64,000 nt of DNA, from positions 1-64,000 of the forward strand of contig NZ_WXTX01000003.1 in NCBI RefSeq assembly GCF_009848685.1, in the 5' to 3' direction. The notes under the pieces are model-generated. The model did no database searches. It saw nothing but the letters and a program-made list of their open reading frames with translations, and was not told the origin of the DNA. Shown one piece after another: positions 53,266 through 62,894 of this stretch. The DNA is from Andreprevotia sp. IGB-42. Lineage in GTDB: Bacteria; Pseudomonadota; Gammaproteobacteria; Burkholderiales; Chitinibacteraceae. The translations under genes and the position numbers were made by a program. The stretch's first letter is position 1. Every line of letters begins with the position of its first letter.

Positions 53266-54552
53266 TCAACCGCGCTTGGCAACCTCGACGTAATCGCGAC
53301 GCTGCGCACCGGTGTACAGCTGACGCGGGCGGCCGATCTTCATGCCCGGGTCGGAAATCATTTCGTTCCAGTGGCTGATCCAGCCCACGGTACGTGCCAG
53401 CGCGAAGATCACCGTGAACATCGACACCGGGATACCCAGCGCGGTCAGCACGATGCCCGAATAGAAGTCGACGTTCGGGTACAGCTTGCGCTCGATGAAG
53501 TACGGATCGCTCAGCGCGATTTCTTCCAGCTTCATCGCCAGCTGGAATTTCGGATCGTCACGCAGGCCCAGCTCGTTCAGCACATCGTCGCAGGTCTGCT
53601 TCATGATCTTGGCGCGCGGGTCGAAGTTCTTGTACACGCGGTGGCCAAAGCCCATCAGCTTGTGGGTCTTGGCCTTCACGCCTTCCATGAACGCCGGCAC
53701 GTTTTCCACCGAACCGATTTCATCGAGCATCTTCAGCACGGCTTCGTTGGCGCCGCCATGCGACGGACCCCACAGGCAAGCGATGCCGGCGGAGATGCAC
53801 GCAAACGGGTTGGCACCGGACGAACCGGCCAGGCGCACCGTCGACGTCGACGCGTTCTGCTCGTGGTCGGCATGCAGCGTGAAGATGCGGTCCAGCGCGC
53901 GTACCAGCACCGGGTTCGGCTTGAACTCTTCGCACGGATTGGCAAACATCATGTGCAGGAAATTGCCGGTGTAGCTCAGCTCATTCTTCGGATAGTTGAA
54001 CGGCAGGCCCTTGCTGTAGCGGTAGCACATTGCCGCAATGGTCGGGATCTTGGAGATCAGGCGGTAGATGGCCACTTCGCGGTGACGCGGGTTATTGATG
54101 TCGAGGCTGTCCTGGTAGAACGCCGACAGCGCGCCAACCACGCCCACCATCATCGCCATCGGGTGCGCATCGCGGCGGAAGCCCTTGAAGAACGAGTTCA
54201 GCTGATCGTGCACCATGGTGTGGCGGGTAACGGTGGTTTCGAACTCGGCCTTCTGCTCGGCCGTCGGCAGCTCGCCGTAGACCAGCAGGTAGCACACTTC
54301 CAGGTAATCGCTGTGCTCGGCCAGTTGCTCGATCGGGTAGCCGCGGTAGTAAAGCTGGCCCAGGTCGCCATCGATGAAAGTGATCTTGGATTCACACGAA
54401 GAAGTAGCAAGGAAACCCGGGTCGAAGGTGAACATGCCGGTCTTCGAGAAAGCGCGAATATCGACCACGCTCGGACCCAGTGTGCCCGGCAAAACCGGCA
54501 AGTCGATCGTTTGCTCGCCGTTCTTGTAAGTCAGGGTGACTTTGTTTTCCAT
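53266..54552 (-). CDS. gltA: Citrate synthase (type II)
   Basis: 428 residues, the size of NADH-sensitive hexameric citrate synthases of Gram-negative bacteria. [20 protein letters not shown] and [17 protein letters not shown] contain the catalytic histidines, and [15 protein letters not shown] the late substrate site with Asp. It condenses oxaloacetate with acetyl-CoA. Lies 44 bases after sdhE and before a terminator. Confidence 0.97.
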   Translation of the reverse strand: MENKVTLTYKNGEQTIDLPVLPGTLGPSVVDIRAFSKTGMFTFDPGFLATSSCESKITFIDGDLGQLYYRGYPIEQLAEHSDYLEVCYLLVYGELPTAEQKAEFETTVTRHTMVHDQLNSFFKGFRRDAHPMAMMVGVVGALSAFYQDSLDINNPRHREVAIYRLISKIPTIAAMCYRYSKGLPFNYPKNELSYTGNFLHMMFANPCEEFKPNPVLVRALDRIFTLHADHEQNASTSTVRLAGSSGANPFACISAGIACLWGPSHGGANEAVLKMLDEIGSVENVPAFMEGVKAKTHKLMGFGHRVYKNFDPRAKIMKQTCDDVLNELGLRDDPKFQLAMKLEEIALSDPYFIERKLYPNVDFYSGIVLTALGIPVSMFTVIFALARTVGWISHWNEMISDPGMKIGRPRQLYTGAQRRDYVEVAKRG

Positions 54553-54596
54553 CTGTGTGACTCCAGGGTTGAAGCCCGGCTGGTGCCAGGCCCGTT

Positions 54597-54854
54597 TTAT
54601 TGTTGCAAGGCTTGAATGCGCGCGATGATCGCTCTGAGCGACTCATCCGGGCACAGGCTCTTGCCGTTCAGGTATTCCAGAAAATCCTGGTCGGGCAACA
54701 GCAGCAGCCGGCGGTAATCCTCCAGCTCCGCAGCGCCCAGACCCGGCAGCGCTTCGGCGACAAAGCGCTCCAGTTGCAGATCCAGCTCCAGCAAGCCCCG
54801 GCGCGAGCGCCAGAGGATGCGTTTCATTTCAGCGTCGTCGATGAGATTGCTCAT
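54597..54854 (-). CDS. sdhE: Succinate dehydrogenase flavinylation/assembly factor
   Basis: 85 residues, start ATG 54854. [20 protein letters not shown] contains the RGxxE motif (RGLLE) of SdhE/Sdh5, which promotes covalent FAD attachment to SdhA. The rest is the small helical bundle with [11 protein letters not shown]. It lies five bases after sdhB, a classic position. Confidence 0.92.
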   Translation of the reverse strand: MSNLIDDAEMKRILWRSRRGLLELDLQLERFVAEALPGLGAAELEDYRRLLLLPDQDFLEYLNGKSLCPDESLRAIIARIQALQQ

Positions 54855-54859
54855 CGACG

Positions 54860-55570
54860 TCAGGCAATGCGCTTGACCATCAGGTCTTTGATCTTGCCGA
54901 TGGCCTTGGTCGGGTTCAGGTCTTTCGGGCACACATCCACGCAGTTCATGATGGTGTGGCAACGGAACAAACGATACGGATCTTCAAGATTGTCCAGACG
55001 CTCGTTGGTTGCCGTATCGCGGGTATCCGCAATGAAGCGGTACGCAGCCAGCAAACCGGCCGGGCCCACGAACTTGTCCGGGTTCCACCAGAAAGACGGA
55101 CAGGAGGTCGAGCAGCATGCGCACAGGATGCATTCGTACAGGCCATCGAGCTCCTTGCGGTCTTCCTGGCTTTGCAGGCGCTCGCGGTCTGGTGGCGGCG
55201 TATCGTTCTGCACGTACGGCTTGATCGAGTGGTATTGCTTGAAGAACTGCGTCATGTCCACGATCAGGTCACGCACCACCGGCAGGCCGGGCAGCGGGCG
55301 GATCTGGATCGGCTGCTTGAGGCTGTCCACATCGGTCACGCAGGCCAGGCCATTCTTGCCGTTGATGTTCATCGCGTCCGAACCGCATACGCCTTCGCGG
55401 CAGGAACGGCGGAACGACACGGAATCATCCAGTACCTTGAGCTTGACCAGTGCATCAAGCAGCTTGTGCTCGGTGGAATCGAGTTCGACGGTGTAGTCCT
55501 GCATGTACGGCTTTGCATCTTTTTCCGGATCGAAGCGGTAAATGCTGAATTTGACGTTACGGGTAGTCAT
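54860..55570 (-). CDS. sdhB: Succinate dehydrogenase iron-sulfur subunit
   Basis: Start ATG 55570 (a GTG at 55579 is the alternative); 236 residues. SCREGVCGSDAMNINGKNGL binds the 2Fe-2S cluster. CILCACCSTSCPSFWW, with CHTIMNCVDVCPK, carry the 4Fe-4S and 3Fe-4S cysteines. It passes electrons from SdhA to quinone. Confidence 0.97.
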   Translation of the reverse strand: MTTRNVKFSIYRFDPEKDAKPYMQDYTVELDSTEHKLLDALVKLKVLDDSVSFRRSCREGVCGSDAMNINGKNGLACVTDVDSLKQPIQIRPLPGLPVVRDLIVDMTQFFKQYHSIKPYVQNDTPPPDRERLQSQEDRKELDGLYECILCACCSTSCPSFWWNPDKFVGPAGLLAAYRFIADTRDTATNERLDNLEDPYRLFRCHTIMNCVDVCPKDLNPTKAIGKIKDLMVKRIA

Positions 55571-55581
55571 GTTCTTCACCC

Positions 55582-57354
55582 TTAGTAAGAACGGGTCTTG
55601 AGCGCGATCGGATCAACCGACAGCGGCTTCATGGTGACAGGCTTGTACTTGAGCTGGTTGCCTTCGCGGTGCCACAAGGTGTGCTTGAGCCAGTTAACGT
55701 CGTCACGCCCATTCGGGTTGGCAGGCGTGTCTTCATGGTCATCACGCACATGCGCGCCACGCGATTCGGTCCGTGCATCGGCAGAGATCATCGTGGCCTT
55801 GGCCACTTCGATCAGGTTCTGCAGCTCCAGCGCTTCCAGGCGGGCGGTATTGAAGGTTTTGGACTTGTCGGCGATCACGATGGTGCTGACCTGCTTCTCG
55901 ACTTCCAGAATCTTCTCGACGCCTTCCTTGAGCATGTCCTTGAAGCGGAACACGCCGCAATGCTTCTGCATGGTGGCCTGCATGGCCAGCCGCGCATCGT
56001 TCACCTGCGTGCCGCTGCTGCGCTGGTCCAGTTCGTCCACGCGCGCCACCGAGCGCTCCACATCGGCCATGGCCAGCACCGGCAGGTCTTTCGGCGCGTT
56101 CCGGATGAAATCGATCATCGAGTTGCCCGAGCTCTTGCCGAATACCAGCAGGTCCAGCAGCGAATTGGTACCCAGGCGGTTGGCGCCGTGCACCGATGCA
56201 CACGCCACTTCGCCTGCGGCATAGAAGCCGCTGACGATCTGCTCGTCGACCACCACTTCGCCCTTGTAGTTGGTCGGAATGCCGCCCATCTGGTAGTGGC
56301 AGGTCGGCACGACCGGGATCGGCGCCTTGATCGGGTCTACCCCGGCAAACTTGATGGAGATTTCGCGGATACCCGGCAACTTGGACTTGATGACTTCCGG
56401 GTCCAGATGGGTGATATCCAGCAGCACGTGATCCTTGTTCGGGCCACAGCCGCGGCCTTCGTTGATCTCGGTCACCATGGCGCGCGATACCACGTCGCGC
56501 GATGCCAGGTCCTTGGCATTCGGCGCGTAGCGCTCCATGAAGCGCTCGCCGTTGCTGTTGCGCAGGATGCCGCCTTCGCCACGCACGCCCTCGGTGATCA
56601 GCACGCCTGCACCGGCCACGCCGGTGGGGTGGAACTGCCAGAATTCCATGTCTTCCAGCGGGATGCCGGCACGTGCTGCCATGCCGAGGCCATCACCGGT
56701 GTTGATGAAGGCATTGGTGCTGGACGAGAAAATGCGGCCTGCGCCGCCAGTGGCGAACAGCGTGGCTTTGGCCTGGAAGACGTAGACTTCTGAGGTTTCC
56801 ATTTCCATGGCAACCACGCCCTGCACATTGCCCTGCTCGTCGCGCACCAGATCCAGTGCCATCCACTCGACGAAGAACTGGGTATTGGCACGCACATTGC
56901 GCTGGTACAGCGCATGCAGCATGGCATGGCCGGTACGGTCCGCTGCGGCACAGGCGCGGCGCACCGGCTTCTCGCCGAAGTTGGACATGTGACCGCCGAA
57001 CGGGCGCTGGTAAATGGTGCCATCGGCGTTGCGGTCGAACGGCATGCCGAAGTGCTCCAGCTCCACCACCACATTCGGTGCTTCGCGGCACATGAATTCG
57101 ATCGCGTCCTGATCGCCCAGCCAGTCCGAGCCCTTGACGGTATCGTACATGTGCCAGTGCCAGTGATCCGGCTCGGAGTTACCCAGCGATGCCGAAACAC
57201 CACCCTGCGCTGCCACAGTGTGCGAGCGGGTGGGGAATACCTTGGACAGCACGGCGGTTTTCAGGCCGGCTTCGGACAATTGCAGTGCGGCACGCAGGCC
57301 TGCACCACCCGCACCGACGATGACCGCATCGAATTTACGAACAGGAACGGACAT
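55582..57354 (-). CDS. sdhA: Succinate dehydrogenase flavoprotein subunit
   Basis: Start ATG 57354; 590 residues. AVIVGAGGAGLRAALQL binds FAD, and SHTVAAQGGVSASLG contains the histidine that carries the covalent flavin. HPTGVAGAGVLITEGVRGEG and the catalytic arginine region NRLGTNSLLDLLVFG are intact. Its ATG overlaps the sdhD stop (TGATG). Confidence 0.97.
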   Translation of the reverse strand: MSVPVRKFDAVIVGAGGAGLRAALQLSEAGLKTAVLSKVFPTRSHTVAAQGGVSASLGNSEPDHWHWHMYDTVKGSDWLGDQDAIEFMCREAPNVVVELEHFGMPFDRNADGTIYQRPFGGHMSNFGEKPVRRACAAADRTGHAMLHALYQRNVRANTQFFVEWMALDLVRDEQGNVQGVVAMEMETSEVYVFQAKATLFATGGAGRIFSSSTNAFINTGDGLGMAARAGIPLEDMEFWQFHPTGVAGAGVLITEGVRGEGGILRNSNGERFMERYAPNAKDLASRDVVSRAMVTEINEGRGCGPNKDHVLLDITHLDPEVIKSKLPGIREISIKFAGVDPIKAPIPVVPTCHYQMGGIPTNYKGEVVVDEQIVSGFYAAGEVACASVHGANRLGTNSLLDLLVFGKSSGNSMIDFIRNAPKDLPVLAMADVERSVARVDELDQRSSGTQVNDARLAMQATMQKHCGVFRFKDMLKEGVEKILEVEKQVSTIVIADKSKTFNTARLEALELQNLIEVAKATMISADARTESRGAHVRDDHEDTPANPNGRDDVNWLKHTLWHREGNQLKYKPVTMKPLSVDPIALKTRSY

Positions 57355-57701
57355 CAGACACCCCACACAACGACGATAGCGTAAACAAGGCTGGCCACAA
57401 GCCAGAGGATGGTCAGGACATGCAGCGTCAGGCGCACGCCAATGTGCTGCACGTAATCCATCCAGATATCACGCAGGCCAACCCACGCATGCCACAGCAA
57501 CGCAAGGATGGTAACCGTGGTCAGAACCCTGACCCAGGTACAGGAAAACAGTTGCTGCCACGCGGCATAGCTGGCGCCCTGGGCCAGCAGCAGGAAGGCG
57601 ACGATGGCAACGGCATACGCCAGCATGATCACTGCGGTAACGCGTTGCACCAGCCAGTCGCGCAGGCCGTAATGTGCGCCGACAACTTGACGATTTACCA
57701 T
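57354..57701 (-). CDS. sdhD: Succinate dehydrogenase membrane anchor subunit
   Basis: Start ATG 57701, 115 residues, three transmembrane helices. VGAHYGLRDWLVQRVTAVIM, and LALLWHAWVGLRDIWMDYVQ with the heme/quinone-site residues, are typical of SdhD. It overlaps sdhC by seven bases and sdhA by one. Confidence 0.93.
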   Translation of the reverse strand: MVNRQVVGAHYGLRDWLVQRVTAVIMLAYAVAIVAFLLLAQGASYAAWQQLFSCTWVRVLTTVTILALLWHAWVGLRDIWMDYVQHIGVRLTLHVLTILWLVASLVYAIVVVWGV

Positions 57702-58069
57702 GTCAGACCCCCGATGATCACCGTCAGCAACAGGCTCACCACCATGACGATCTTGGCAGTCAGGCGCGCGGTGGGCAGATCGACACCCTTGTGGATATCC
57801 ATCATCAGGAAGCGGATGCCGGCGCAGGCGTGATGCAGGAAACCCCATAGCAACACCAGCAGCGCCAGCTTCACCACCGGGTGCGAAATACAGGCCCGGA
57901 ATGCATCGAAGCGCTCGGCGGACGACAACGTACCGGCCAGCGCATACAGCACAAAGGGAATGGACAGGGCCAGCAGCGCACCGCTGATGCGATGCAGGCC
58001 GGACACGATGCTGGGCAGCGGGAACTTGATAACCCGCAAATCCAGATGCTTGGGGCGTGTTTTACTCAT
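57695..58069 (-). CDS. sdhC: Succinate dehydrogenase cytochrome b556 subunit
   Basis: 124 residues, three transmembrane helices. RPKHLDLRVIKFPLPSIVSG and GLHRISGALL form the quinone-binding N-terminus; LLWGFLHHACAGIRFLMMD carries the heme-ligand histidine. First gene of the sdh unit; AAGGA precedes the ATG. Two hairpins sit in the leader. Confidence 0.94.
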   Translation of the reverse strand: MSKTRPKHLDLRVIKFPLPSIVSGLHRISGALLALSIPFVLYALAGTLSSAERFDAFRACISHPVVKLALLVLLWGFLHHACAGIRFLMMDIHKGVDLPTARLTAKIVMVVSLLLTVIIGGLTW

Positions 58070-58094
58070 ACGCTTTCCTTACTGGTTTTAATCC

Positions 58095-58134
58095 GGGCAC
58101 CGGAAATACCGGCACCCCACCGGGCTTGCGCCCG
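58095..58134 (-). repeat. Two hairpins in the gntR-sdhC gap
   Basis: GGGCACCGG (58095-58103) with CCGGCACCC (58109-58117) and CGGGC (58121-58125) with GCCCG (58130-58134). On the sdh transcript the first has two G-U pairs. They may attenuate read-through from the regulator gene or stabilise the sdh leader. Confidence 0.45.
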
Positions 58135-58141
58135 TTTTGCT

Positions 58142-58870
58142 TCACTGCTTGTCGAACGCCACCGCGGGCTCGAACGCATCCTGCTCCGTTCTCAACCACG
58201 CCACGCTCCAGATTTGCGGCCTGCCCTCGAAATCACGCGAGAGCCGCACCACCTGCAACAATGGATCACCCACCTCCACCTGCAGCAAACGGGCTTCGGC
58301 CTGCGCTGCGGCTACTGCACGATAACGCACCTCGCCATCTTTCAGCCGCACACCGAAATCCCGCCAACATAACTCCGCAACATTACCTTTCAACTCTCGG
58401 ATCCGGCGTGTATCCAGATCCGGAAAACCGCTTTCTGGCAACAACAGCTCTTCCAGCCCGACGATCTGCCCACCGGCACGCAACAGTTTGCGCACCTGCC
58501 ACAGTGCCGCGCCGCGCCGCAGGCCCAGCACCTCGGCCAGTTGCTCGCCGGCGTTGATGCGCACACAGCCCAGCAACTCGAACTTCGGCGCTTCGCCACC
58601 CATCCCCGTCAGCGGGGTAAAGCGCCCGCGCGCCAGGAAATCGCTGGTACCGGCCACAAACGTGCCCACACCCTGCCGGCGGTACAGCACGCCTTCGGTC
58701 ACCAGCACATCCAGCGCCTTGCGTACCGTTCCCTGGCTGACACCCAGTGTCTTGCCCAGTTCGGTCTCGCTGGGCAGCGCTTCATCATCGCGCCATGCGG
58801 CGGTTTCGATTCTTGCCAGCACCTCGCGCACCACTTGCCGATACAACGGCTGCTGCGTGAGCTTTGCCAT
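58142..58870 (-). CDS. GntR-family (HutC type) regulator of the TCA block
   Basis: 242 residues. The N-terminal winged HTH has LPSETELGKTLGVSQGTVRK and EGVLYRRQGVGTFVAG, standard for GntR. The C-terminal UTRA-type ligand domain (about 90-240) has FELLGCVRINAGEQLAEVLGL and VVRLSRDFEGRPQIWSVAWL. It lies directly upstream of sdhC and divergent from mdh. In other Betaproteobacteria a GntR gene occupies the same place. The perfect palindrome 50 bases before its start is the probable operator. Inferred ligand: a TCA-cycle acid. Confidence 0.83.
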   Translation of the reverse strand: MAKLTQQPLYRQVVREVLARIETAAWRDDEALPSETELGKTLGVSQGTVRKALDVLVTEGVLYRRQGVGTFVAGTSDFLARGRFTPLTGMGGEAPKFELLGCVRINAGEQLAEVLGLRRGAALWQVRKLLRAGGQIVGLEELLLPESGFPDLDTRRIRELKGNVAELCWRDFGVRLKDGEVRYRAVAAAQAEARLLQVEVGDPLLQVVRLSRDFEGRPQIWSVAWLRTEQDAFEPAVAFDKQ

Positions 58871-58919
58871 ACCTGTTTGCCTCGCTTTTTATCATGTTGT
58901 CGAAGCGGAGTCTACTACA

Positions 58920-58933
58920 GTCTTATATAAGAC
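58920..58933. promoter_or_regulatory. Perfect palindrome, probable GntR operator
   Basis: GTCTTATATAAGAC is a 14-base perfect palindrome containing TATA, which fits the GT...TATA...AC pattern of HutC-type GntR sites and could overlap a -10 box of either divergent promoter. It lies between gntR and mdh. Confidence 0.6.
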
Positions 58934-58999
58934 AAAAGACATACACCCCCAATGGGGCAAATTACATCAAAACGCAAGCGCAGCGGCAATCGTGCGTGC

Positions 59000-59053
59000 T
59001 AAAATCTTCGCGCCTTGCACCAAAGTCAGCACCCCGTGCCGGACCTTGGTGCG
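59000..59053 (+). promoter_or_regulatory. mdh -10 element and leader hairpin
   Basis: TAAAAT (59000-59005) predicts a start near 59012, and the transcript would then fold almost at once. TGCACCAA (59016-59023) pairs with TTGGTGCG (59046-59053; one G-U pair), GTC (59025-59027) with GAC, and GCAC-CCC-GTGC caps it. A leader of about 115 bases remains before the ATG. Confidence 0.45.
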
Positions 59054-59125
59054 CAACCGACTCAATCACCATGCATTCGGCGTAGTCGATGCGTGGCAAG
59101 TACCCACCTGATCCGGAGTAATTCC

Positions 59126-60112
59126 ATGACCACGAAGAAACCCGTACGCGTTGCCGTTACCGGCGCAGCCGGCCAGATCGGCTACAGCCTCCTGTTCCGT
59201 ATTGCTTCCGGCGCCATGCTTGGCCCGGATCAGCCGGTGATCCTGCAATTGCTGGACATTACCCCGTCGCTGCCGGCGCTGGCTGGCGTGGTGATGGAAC
59301 TGGACGACTGCGCATTCCCGCTGCTGCACGGCATCGTCCAGTCGGATGATCCGAACGTGGCATTCAAGGATGCAGACATCGCGCTGCTGGTTGGCGCACG
59401 TCCGCGCGGCCCGGGCATGGAGCGCAAGGATCTGCTGGAAGCCAACGGCGCCATCTTCACCACCCAGGGCAAGGCATTGAACGCCGTCGCTTCGCGTGAT
59501 GTGAAAGTACTGGTGGTCGGCAATCCGGCCAACACCAATGCCTATATCGCCATGAAGAATGCACCGGATCTGAATCCGGCCAACTTCACCGCCATGATGC
59601 GCCTGGACCACAACCGCGCACTGACGCAGATCGGCCAGAAGACCGGCAATGCGGTTACCGACGTGAAGAAAGTCATCATCTGGGGCAATCACTCGGCCAC
59701 CCAGTACCCGGATGTATTCCACGCCGAAGTGAAGGGCCAGAACGCCGCCACGCTGATCAACGACCAGCAATGGCTGGAAGGCGAATTCATTCCGACCGTG
59801 CAACAACGTGGCGCCGCCATCATCAAGGCGCGCGGCTTGTCATCTGCCGCTTCGGCCGCCAACGCTGCCATCGACCATATCCGCAATTGGGTACTGGGCA
59901 CGCCGGAAGGCGACTGGGTCACCATGGGTGTTCCGGCCAACGGCGAATATGGCTACAGCGACCTGATCTATGGCTATCCGGTCACCTGCAAGGACGGTAA
60001 GTACACCATCGTTGAAGGCCTGGAAATCAGCGAATTCAGCCGCGGCCGCATGGACGCAACCGCCAAGGAATTGTCGGAAGAGCGCGACGCCGTCAAGCAC
60101 CTGCTGGGCTAA
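59126..60112 (+). CDS. mdh: Malate dehydrogenase
   Basis: ATG 59126 follows CCGGAG; 328 residues, the longer LDH-like/cytosolic type used by Betaproteobacteria. [20 protein letters not shown] binds [19 protein letters not shown] is the mobile loop with substrate arginines, [13 protein letters not shown] follows, and [13 protein letters not shown] contains the catalytic histidine. Oxidises malate to oxaloacetate. Divergent from the GntR gene across the palindrome, so probably coregulated with sdh. Confidence 0.96.
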   Translation: MTTKKPVRVAVTGAAGQIGYSLLFRIASGAMLGPDQPVILQLLDITPSLPALAGVVMELDDCAFPLLHGIVQSDDPNVAFKDADIALLVGARPRGPGMERKDLLEANGAIFTTQGKALNAVASRDVKVLVVGNPANTNAYIAMKNAPDLNPANFTAMMRLDHNRALTQIGQKTGNAVTDVKKVIIWGNHSATQYPDVFHAEVKGQNAATLINDQQWLEGEFIPTVQQRGAAIIKARGLSSAASAANAAIDHIRNWVLGTPEGDWVTMGVPANGEYGYSDLIYGYPVTCKDGKYTIVEGLEISEFSRGRMDATAKELSEERDAVKHLLG

Positions 60113-60148
60113 GCAAGGCTGGCTGCCTGCTTGGGCAGCATCGGCAAG

Positions 60149-60180
60149 CAAAAAGAGCGATCCACGGATCGCTCTTTTTG
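60149..60180 (+). terminator. Rho-independent terminator of mdh
   Basis: CAAAAAGAGCGATCC (60149-60163) and GGATCGCTCTTTTTG (60166-60180), 15-bp complementary arms ending in TTTTT. Confidence 0.9.
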
Positions 60181-60323
60181 TTGTCCATCGTGCTGCAACT
60201 ACAGCATGCAACATCGCGCGGGGGCAGGTGCCGCAGCGCTACTCAGACTCTTCAGCCAACCGGCCACTATGCGGCACCACCATCGCGCCGGCACCCGCAA
60301 GCATCAAGCCGCTGGCACTAAAG

Positions 60324-60350
60324 AAAAACGGACCGCGAGCGGTCCGTTTT
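60324..60350 (-). terminator. Rho-independent terminator of nagE
   Basis: AAAACGGACCG (60325-60335), CGAG loop, CGGTCCGTTTT (60340-60350); read leftwards it ends in five T. Between the mdh and nagE terminators (60181-60323) I see nothing else. Confidence 0.88.
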
Positions 60351-60382
60351 CCATTCAACTGCCTGTATCCAGCAATACCGGA

Positions 60383-62443
60383 TCAGCGTGGCTTGAGCGT
60401 AAACAGTGCGCTCTGGCCTGCAGCCACCGGGCCGCTGGCCAGATTGGCAATACCGCCGAACTGATCGATATTGCTGATCACCACCGGGCTGATCAGCGAC
60501 TGCGCGTGCTCTGCCAGGTAATCCAGATCCAGTTCCAGCACCGGCTCGCCCGCATTCACATGCGCGCCCTGCTCGGCCAGCCGGCGGAAGCCCTGCCCGC
60601 CCAGCTTCACGGTTTCGATGCCGATGTGGACGATGATTTCCGCACCGTTGTCCGCCTGCAGTGCAAACGCGTGGTTGCTGTTGAAAATCTTCACCAGCGT
60701 ACCACTGGTCGGCGCCACCACCAGGCGGCCAGTCGGCTTGATGGCAATGCCATCGCCCACGGCCTTGCTGGCAAATGCGGCATCCGGCACTTCGGACAGC
60801 GGCACGGCCTCGCCGGTCACCGGGGCGACCAGGATCAATTCGCCCACGGCAAGTTGCGGCGCCGGTGGCGGAGTCAGCGCGCTGATGGTTGCCGCTTTCT
60901 GCTCGCTGGAAATCGGCGCAGCCTGGACTGCCTCGCGGATAGTGGTGCCTGCGGTCAGCCACTTGCGCATCTGGTCAGCCACCAGTTCAGCCTTGGGGCC
61001 GATGATGATCTGTACGTTCTGCTTGTTAAGCTTGACCACGCCGGCAGCGCCAAGGCGCTTGGCTTCCGCCTCGTTGACCAGCGACGAATCATTCACGCTC
61101 AGGCGCAGACGGGTAATGCACGCATCGATGGCGGCCAGGTTGGCAACACCGCCCACCACGCCGATATATGCCTTGGCAAGGTCATCCAGGCTACCGCTGG
61201 CAGCGGGCGCCGGTGTGGCAACCACGGTGCTAGCACCCGGCAATACGCTGACTTCCTCGTCATCTTCGCGACCCGGCGTTTTCAGGTTGAATACCCTGAT
61301 CGCGGCACGGAAACCCGCGTAGTAGATCACGAAGAACACGATACCCTGCGCAATCAGCATGAACCAGTCTTTGGCCAGCGGGTTGCGCGACGACAGCACC
61401 ATGTCGACCAGGCCGGCACTGAAGCCGAAGCCGGCAATCCATTGCATGCTCGCCGCAATGTAGACCGAAATACCGGTCAACAGCGCATGGATCACATACA
61501 GGAACGGTGCCACGAACATGAACGAGAACTCAAGCGGCTCGGTCACGCCGGTGAAGAACGATGCAAACGCCGCAGCGATCATGATCGACGCAACACGGGT
61601 TTTGTTTTCAGGCTTGGCGGTGTGATAGATCGCCAGCGCAGCGCCGGGCAAACCGAACATCATGATCGGGAAGAAGCCAGCCTGATACATGCCGGTAACT
61701 CCCAACACGGCCTTGCCGGCATCAATCGATTGCTGGCCTCCGAGGAAATTCGGGATGTCGTTGATACCGGCCACGTTGAACCAGAACACCGAGTTCAGCG
61801 CATGGTGCAGGCCAACCGGGATCAGCAGGCGGTTGAAGAACGCATAGATACCTGCGCCCAACGGACCCATATCCTTGATGCTTTCACCGAAGTGCACGAG
61901 GCCGTTGTAAATCACTGGCCAGGCAAACATCATCACGAAAGCAACGATCATCATCACGAACGACGTCACGATCGGCACCAGCCGCTTGCCGCTGAAGAAT
62001 GCCAGCGCCTTGTGCAGCTCCACGTGGCTGAAGCGGTTATACAGCTCGGCCGCAATCACCCCGGTGAGGATACCCACGAACTGGTTGTTGATCTTGCCGA
62101 AAGCGGCCGGCACATCTTCCGGCTTCAGGCCCTGCAACTGTGCAACCGCACCGGGTGAACACAGCGTGGTCAGCACGTAGTACCCCACCAGACCCGCCAG
62201 CGCCGCAGCGCCGTCCTTGTCTTTCGACATACCGTATGCAACACCTACCGCAAACAGGATGGACATGTTGTCGATGATGGCCGCCCCTGATTTGATCAGG
62301 AATGCAGCGGTAGCACTTTCACCGCCCCAGCCGTTCGGATCGATCCAGTAACCGATCCCCATCAGGATCGCGGCTGCCGGCAGCGTGGCCACAGGCACCA
62401 TCAGCGCCCGGCCGATTTTCTGTAAATAACCTAGAACACTCAC
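60383..62443 (-). CDS. nagE: N-acetylglucosamine PTS permease, fused IICBA
   Basis: Start GTG 62443, six bases after AGGGGG; 686 residues. The N-terminal IIC membrane domain (about 1-370) opens YLQKIGRALMVPVATLPAAA and has PVGLHHALNSVFWF and FFTGVTEPLEFSFMF. IIB (about 415-500) has the phosphorylated Cys442 in AAIDACITRL. IIA (about 530-686) has His606 in EIIVHIGIETVKLGG. It takes up and phosphorylates GlcNAc to GlcNAc-6-phosphate, using phosphate from HPr. No nagA or nagB genes adjoin it, and no regulator; an Ala/Pro linker separates IIC from IIB. GlcNAc use would suit a chitin-feeding bacterium. Confidence 0.94.
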   Translation of the reverse strand: MSVLGYLQKIGRALMVPVATLPAAAILMGIGYWIDPNGWGGESATAAFLIKSGAAIIDNMSILFAVGVAYGMSKDKDGAAALAGLVGYYVLTTLCSPGAVAQLQGLKPEDVPAAFGKINNQFVGILTGVIAAELYNRFSHVELHKALAFFSGKRLVPIVTSFVMMIVAFVMMFAWPVIYNGLVHFGESIKDMGPLGAGIYAFFNRLLIPVGLHHALNSVFWFNVAGINDIPNFLGGQQSIDAGKAVLGVTGMYQAGFFPIMMFGLPGAALAIYHTAKPENKTRVASIMIAAAFASFFTGVTEPLEFSFMFVAPFLYVIHALLTGISVYIAASMQWIAGFGFSAGLVDMVLSSRNPLAKDWFMLIAQGIVFFVIYYAGFRAAIRVFNLKTPGREDDEEVSVLPGASTVVATPAPAASGSLDDLAKAYIGVVGGVANLAAIDACITRLRLSVNDSSLVNEAEAKRLGAAGVVKLNKQNVQIIIGPKAELVADQMRKWLTAGTTIREAVQAAPISSEQKAATISALTPPPAPQLAVGELILVAPVTGEAVPLSEVPDAAFASKAVGDGIAIKPTGRLVVAPTSGTLVKIFNSNHAFALQADNGAEIIVHIGIETVKLGGQGFRRLAEQGAHVNAGEPVLELDLDYLAEHAQSLISPVVISNIDQFGGIANLASGPVAAGQSALFTLKPR

Positions 62444-62894
62444 GGTCTACCCCCTAAACGCGATTGAGCAAATTTATCGACACACTACATCCATAGCCAC
62501 TATGGGCAGCCAGCACAGCTGCCGCCGCGTTGCCGCGGTAACAGCGATGCCGGTGGGTCCTTCCGGCTGGGCCCGTTTTCCCGGTCCAACCAAGTTCCTT
62601 GCAACCGAGTTGTAAACATCGCGCACGGATGTGTAAAGCAGAATCGCTCATTCGACCCTGTTTACCACGACCATGGCGAACATACACTACAGAATGTAGG
62701 TGGGAAGCTTACGCAATTTACTGCCCGACAGCACGCAAAAACTGCGTGGATGTTGATGCAGCGCAAGCCTGCCATACCAGCGGTGCCGGGCGGTTTATCA
62801 GCGGTATCCGGCAATAGGTCGCGCGATTTAGCCATGCCCGGCACACGGAACGCCGTTAGAATCTGCGTTGTATGTGTTTACGGACCTGACTGCA
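62444..62894. other. Divergent regulatory region between nagE and the efflux adaptor
   Basis: About 450 bases without a gene. CCATAG-CCA-CTATGG (62491-62505) is a small exact inverted repeat 48 bases upstream of the nagE start and may be an operator. TAGAAT (62857-62862) is a probable -10 for the adaptor gene at 62895. No further repeats or frames with coding character. Confidence 0.5.

Noticed and set aside
51212-53293. A 693-codon plus-strand frame opposite sucA, with a similar one opposite sucCD at 46125-47537
   Set aside because: Both are histidine/valine-rich shadows of well-conserved TCA genes.
60131-62158. A 675-codon plus-strand frame opposite nagE
   Set aside because: It starts inside the mdh terminator and reads as His/Arg-rich sequence without motifs; nagE is unambiguous on the other strand.
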